Part shown: positions 8,678 through 10,654 of the stretch, piece by piece
Numbering within the stretch: position 1 is the first letter of the stretch
How the letters are laid out: each line of letters opens with the position of its first letter
From: Clostridia bacterium
GTDB taxonomy: Bacteria > Bacillota > Clostridia > Oscillospirales > CAG-272
NCBI GenBank assembly: GCA_017456685.1
Contig: JAFTIV010000017.1
Coordinates: 1-10,654, forward strand
Length of the DNA: 10,654 nt
Reading direction: 5' to 3'
Notes under the pieces: model-generated
Seen by the model: only the letters and a program-made list of their open reading frames with translations
Databases searched by the model: none
Told to the model about the DNA's origin: nothing
Made by a program: the position numbers and the translations under genes

Positions 8678-8738
8678 TTACGCATATATTACGCACATGT
8701 AATATTACGCAGTTATACATAATAATTATATAATTATT
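8678..8738 (-). repeat. TTACGCA triple repeat and nested palindromes in the operon leader
   Basis: TTACGCA occurs three times as a direct repeat at 8678-8684, 8689-8695 and 8705-8711 (TGCGTAA on the transcribed strand). It is combined with a 10-bp perfect palindrome GTAATATTAC (8699-8708) and an 18-bp A/T-only perfect palindrome (8721-8738) that spans the -10 box. The repeats begin about 7 nt after the predicted transcription start. The placement fits an operator for a repressor, but no regulator is known or encoded here. Confidence 0.5.
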
Positions 8739-8753
8739 TTTTCTACTTGTCAA
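8725..8753 (-). promoter_or_regulatory. Consensus promoter of the cvpA-clp-discoidin-proS operon
   Basis: On the minus strand a perfect -35 TTGACA (8748-8753), a 17-nt spacer and a perfect -10 TATAAT (8725-8730). Transcription should start near 8718, giving a leader of about 68 nt before the ATG at 8650. It is the only promoter I can find for the four genes down to proS. Confidence 0.88.
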
Positions 8754-8780
8754 TAGTATGCTCAAAATAATCCGCTAATA

Positions 8781-8814
8781 AAACAAAAGATTTTCGCCCA
8801 AATGAGCGAAAATC
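8781..8814 (-). terminator. Rho-independent terminator of the second cvpA gene
   Basis: A 9-bp stem GATTTTCGC (8789-8797) / GCGAAAATC (8806-8814) with an 8-nt loop; on the minus strand it is followed by TTTTGTTT (complement of 8781-8788). It lies between the stop of the 8831-9562 gene and the next promoter, separating the two cvpA transcripts. Confidence 0.85.
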
Positions 8815-8830
8815 CTTGCTTTTTTTCATT

Positions 8831-9562
8831 TTATCCGCCGACAACCATGTTCTTGATAATCTGCCAAATGTTATGGGTATTAAAGAAATTCAGGAATATC
8901 GAGTCGGTGATTATGTTTGATGCGAAGATATTTGAGTTATAGCCTGCACCCTTATCAATAATCCAAATTATAGCAGTTGCTATCAAAAGAACGATTGCAG
9001 CTGAGAATATAGCACCTATTATAGCACCGAGAATTATATTTACAAATCTAATGATTGGAACCTTGCCCGCCTTGTTGAGAAGTGCGCCAAGAATAGCAAG
9101 TAAAATCTCAACAACAATAAAAATAACGATTACCGCAATCACGGTTGTGATGAACGAGGAAAGCAATGCGCCGAGGCTCAAGGAAAGCTGATCAACGACC
9201 TCAATCGGTGCACTCTCTCCACTATAGAAGTAGCGCTGAATTGTTGCCTCATCAATGCCTGAGCGAAGAAGAAGATTTGCAAACCAAGACGGAATTCCGT
9301 CAAAAAGCTCATACAAGCGGTATGCGCTCTCGCCATCGTATGTAGATAAAAATGCGTTGTTTACCCAGCCCGTTGCCATCGATTGAAAGAATTTATCGTT
9401 CAAGAGTCCTGCAAGCGGGGCATTGAATATATATGCTAAGAATACTGCAAGAATAGTTCTGGCAAATGCCATAAAGGACCTGATAAAGCCCTTGGCAGCA
9501 TTCCTAATTATGATTATAAGGCAAACCAGCGCAATTATAATGTCAATTATTAAGCTAATCAT
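8831..9562 (-). CDS. CvpA-family integral membrane protein (copy 2, single-gene unit)
   Basis: A 243-residue paralogue of the CvpA protein encoded at 7937-8650. Helix 1 is at about 3-19, an amphipathic Gly-rich segment GFIRSFMAFARTILAVFLAY at 25-44, then a polar outer loop with acidic and aromatic residues (about 55-125). Two long hydrophobic stretches follow (about 130-162 and 174-202) and a short C-terminal tail rich in Ile and Asn. Similarity to the neighbour is clearest in the first 50 residues and in the last two helices; the outer loops differ, suggesting divergence after duplication. The gene has its own strong promoter and terminator, so it is regulated apart from its neighbour. A GAAAGG site lies 11 nt before the ATG. 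Its role is unknown; the two may form hetero-oligomers, which is speculation. Confidence 0.76.
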   Translation of the reverse strand: MISLIIDIIIALVCLIIIIRNAAKGFIRSFMAFARTILAVFLAYIFNAPLAGLLNDKFFQSMATGWVNNAFLSTYDGESAYRLYELFDGIPSWFANLLLRSGIDEATIQRYFYSGESAPIEVVDQLSLSLGALLSSFITTVIAVIVIFIVVEILLAILGALLNKAGKVPIIRFVNIILGAIIGAIFSAAIVLLIATAIIWIIDKGAGYNSNIFASNIITDSIFLNFFNTHNIWQIIKNMVVGG

Positions 9563-9603
9563 TTAATCGCCAGCCTTTCGGTTTAGGGGTTTTTGCGTGT
9601 GAA

Positions 9604-9621
9604 AAGCACCATTTTGTGCTT
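9604..9621 (-). other. Small hairpin at the 5' end of the cvpA copy 2 transcript
   Basis: AAGCAC (9604-9609) and GTGCTT (9616-9621) form a 6-bp stem with a 6-nt loop, about four bases after the predicted transcription start. It may stabilise the 5' end of the mRNA. It is too short to call a riboswitch. Confidence 0.35.
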
Positions 9622-9631
9622 GTCTTAGTAT

Positions 9632-9660
9632 ATTGTATCATCTTTTTCGGCATTTGTCAA
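9632..9660 (-). promoter_or_regulatory. Promoter of the second cvpA gene
   Basis: On the minus strand a perfect -35 TTGACA (9655-9660), a 17-nt spacer and -10 TACAAT (9632-9637) preceded by TGA, an extended -10. Transcription should start near 9625, giving a leader of about 62 nt. Confidence 0.85.
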
Positions 9661-9698
9661 TAGTGATGTAAAATATTTTTAAAATTATACCTACATTT

Positions 9699-10454
9699 TT
9701 AGTAATAAATTTTCTTTAAGTATAGGCCATCTGGCTTAGCGGTTGCTCCCGCATTTTTTCTATCTCTCAAATTTATAATCCAGCCGACGGTTGATTCGTT
9801 TATTTTTCCCTTCTCTATTGCAAGAAGCGTTCCAACCATAATTCTTACCATATTATATAAGAAGCCATCTGCAACAATGTGAAACTCCACAATATTGCCC
9901 TTTCTTGTCAGGTAGCTCTTATAAACCGTGCGAGTGGTATCCTCTATTTTAGAGCCCGTTGACATAAAGGCATCAAATTTATGAGTACCGACAAATTGTG
10001 AGGCGCCTATTTGCATTTTTTCAAGTGAGGCATCACTAATTTCCTTGCCATATTCCAAAACCCTACCAGCGAGGAACGGGTCCCTGGGGGTGGCAGTTCT
10101 AATTTTATAGACATATTCCTTTTTGACAACGCTATACCTTGCATGAAAATCATAATTAACCTGCCTTGCCGATATTACTGCAATATCGTCTGGAAGGCAT
10201 GAGTTTATAGCAATAGGAATTTTATCAATCGGGACAGTAATCTTGTCGTTCTTGTCTTTTGGCTCTACGGTTGCACAAAAGCCGAGCGCGTGAACACCCT
10301 TGTCGGTGCGACTACAGCCAGTTACATTGCATTCAATGCCAAATGCCCTTCTAACGGCGCGATTTAGCATAAGTGCAATTGTAGGCTTGTCTCCCTGTAG
10401 CTGATAGCCCGAGTAATTTGTGCCAACATATGAAATTGTAAGAAGTATTTTCAT
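9699..10454 (-). CDS. truA: tRNA pseudouridine(38-40) synthase TruA
   Basis: Converts uridines 38-40 in the anticodon arm of many tRNAs to pseudouridine. It has 251 residues, close to the usual 240-270. The N-terminus MKILLTISYVGTNYSGYQLQ is the typical TruA beginning. The catalytic aspartate is Asp51 in GCSRTDKGVHALG (46-58). Further family signatures are DFHARYSVVKKEYVYKI in the middle and FLYNMVRIMVGTLL in the C-terminal half. I start at the ATG at 10454, because AAGGAG (10460-10465) lies 5 nt upstream. An in-frame ATG six codons earlier has no ribosome site and would precede the conserved start. It follows ecfT by 36 nt, the common ecfA-ecfA-ecfT-truA order of Bacillota. I see no clear terminator in the 9661-9698 gap. 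Confidence 0.96.
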   Translation of the reverse strand: MKILLTISYVGTNYSGYQLQGDKPTIALMLNRAVRRAFGIECNVTGCSRTDKGVHALGFCATVEPKDKNDKITVPIDKIPIAINSCLPDDIAVISARQVNYDFHARYSVVKKEYVYKIRTATPRDPFLAGRVLEYGKEISDASLEKMQIGASQFVGTHKFDAFMSTGSKIEDTTRTVYKSYLTRKGNIVEFHIVADGFLYNMVRIMVGTLLAIEKGKINESTVGWIINLRDRKNAGATAKPDGLYLKKIYY

Positions 10455-10459
10455 AGAAG

Positions 10460-10465
10460 CTCCTT
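10460..10465 (-). promoter_or_regulatory. Ribosome binding site deciding the truA start
   Basis: AAGGAG on the minus strand, 5 nt before the ATG at 10454. It supports that start over the in-frame ATG at 10472. Confidence 0.8.
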
Positions 10466-10490
10466 GCCACATTAAGCGGACCTTGTGTGT

Positions 10491-10654
10491 TTAAATCGAA
10501 TAAATATGTGTATAAATGTTCAAAAGAATTACGCCTGCCATAACTGCACAGCCAAGCAACAGACCAATATAGTCTCTTGCCTTCATTTTTAGCCTTTTCA
10601 TTCTTGTTCTTCCGCTTCCACCGTGATAGCATCTGCACTCCATTGCGGTTGCAA
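10491..10654 (-). CDS. ecfT: Energy-coupling factor transporter transmembrane protein EcfT, C-terminal fragment
   Basis: The last 54 residues of a gene whose start lies beyond the right edge; its TAA is at 10493-10491. EcfT is the membrane scaffold of ECF-type vitamin and metal importers, linking the EcfA ATPases to the substrate-binding S component. The visible sequence begins ATAMECRCYHGGSGRTRMKR, which matches the conserved EcfT cytoplasmic motif (commonly AMEARGYRGGEGRTR-like) that contacts the ATPases. Here the Ala and Gly flanking the motif Arg are both Cys. A final transmembrane helix follows (DYIGLLLGCAVMAGVILLNIY), then a short tail. It lies directly upstream of truA, the usual context, which strengthens the call. 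There is no start codon for this frame in a typical position because the gene is cut by the window. Confidence 0.85.
   Translation of the reverse strand, partial: ATAMECRCYHGGSGRTRMKRLKMKARDYIGLLLGCAVMAGVILLNIYTHIYSI

Noticed and set aside
8651..8830. CtsR operator or CIRCE element for the clp operon.
   Set aside because: Neither the GGTCAAA tandem heptads nor TTAGCACTC-N9-GAGTGCTAA is present; the repeats seen there are TTACGCA.
9661..9698. A terminator after truA.
   Set aside because: Only short A/T inverted repeats occur, without a stable stem and T run, so I could not support it.
10351..10638. A 95-codon minus-strand frame covering the ecfT end and truA start.
   Set aside because: It overlaps the well-supported ecfT and truA reading frames out of frame and resembles no family I recognise.

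Overview
The window looks like a stretch of chromosome from an anaerobic, low-to-moderate G+C Gram-positive bacterium, most likely an uncultured member of the Clostridia (Bacillota). This rests on AAGGAG/AGGAGG ribosome binding sites, TTGACA-17-TATAAT type promoters, a TTG-started lipoprotein, a ClpE-like chaperone with an N-terminal zinc finger, a zinc-containing archaeal/eukaryotic-type prolyl-tRNA synthetase and an ecfT-truA gene pair. I see no transposase, integrase, phage gene, CRISPR array, rRNA or tRNA. Every gene is on the minus strand except the first, partial one.

Layout from left to right: (1) 1-371 (+), the C-terminal half of a formate/nitrite transporter (FNT) channel ending at an intrinsic terminator. 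(2) A convergent terminator at 421-456 serves 468-2027 (-), a secreted solute-binding lipoprotein with its own promoter and a TTG start. (3) 2181-8650 (-) reads as one four-gene operon: a CvpA-family membrane protein, a zinc-finger Clp ATPase, a signal-peptide/membrane-anchored protein with three discoidin-like domains, and prolyl-tRNA synthetase. The gaps are 12, 9 and 29 nt. A textbook promoter at 8725-8753 drives it, and its leader carries an unusual cluster of TTACGCA repeats. (4) 8831-9562 (-), a second CvpA paralogue with its own consensus promoter and terminator. (5) 9699-10654 (-), truA, preceded by the 3' end of ecfT, which runs off the window.

Functionally this is mostly housekeeping: tRNA charging (ProRS), tRNA modification (TruA), protein quality control (Clp ATPase) and transport (FNT, EcfT, solute-binding protein). 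The less ordinary part is the CvpA / Clp / discoidin-protein / ProRS operon, which ties a cell-surface carbohydrate-binding-like protein to proteostasis and translation genes. The preceding CvpA paralogue looks like a tandem duplicate that acquired separate expression control. I found no convincing undescribed system. The best candidates for a second look are the repeat-bearing leader at 8678-8738 and the membrane-anchored triple discoidin protein.
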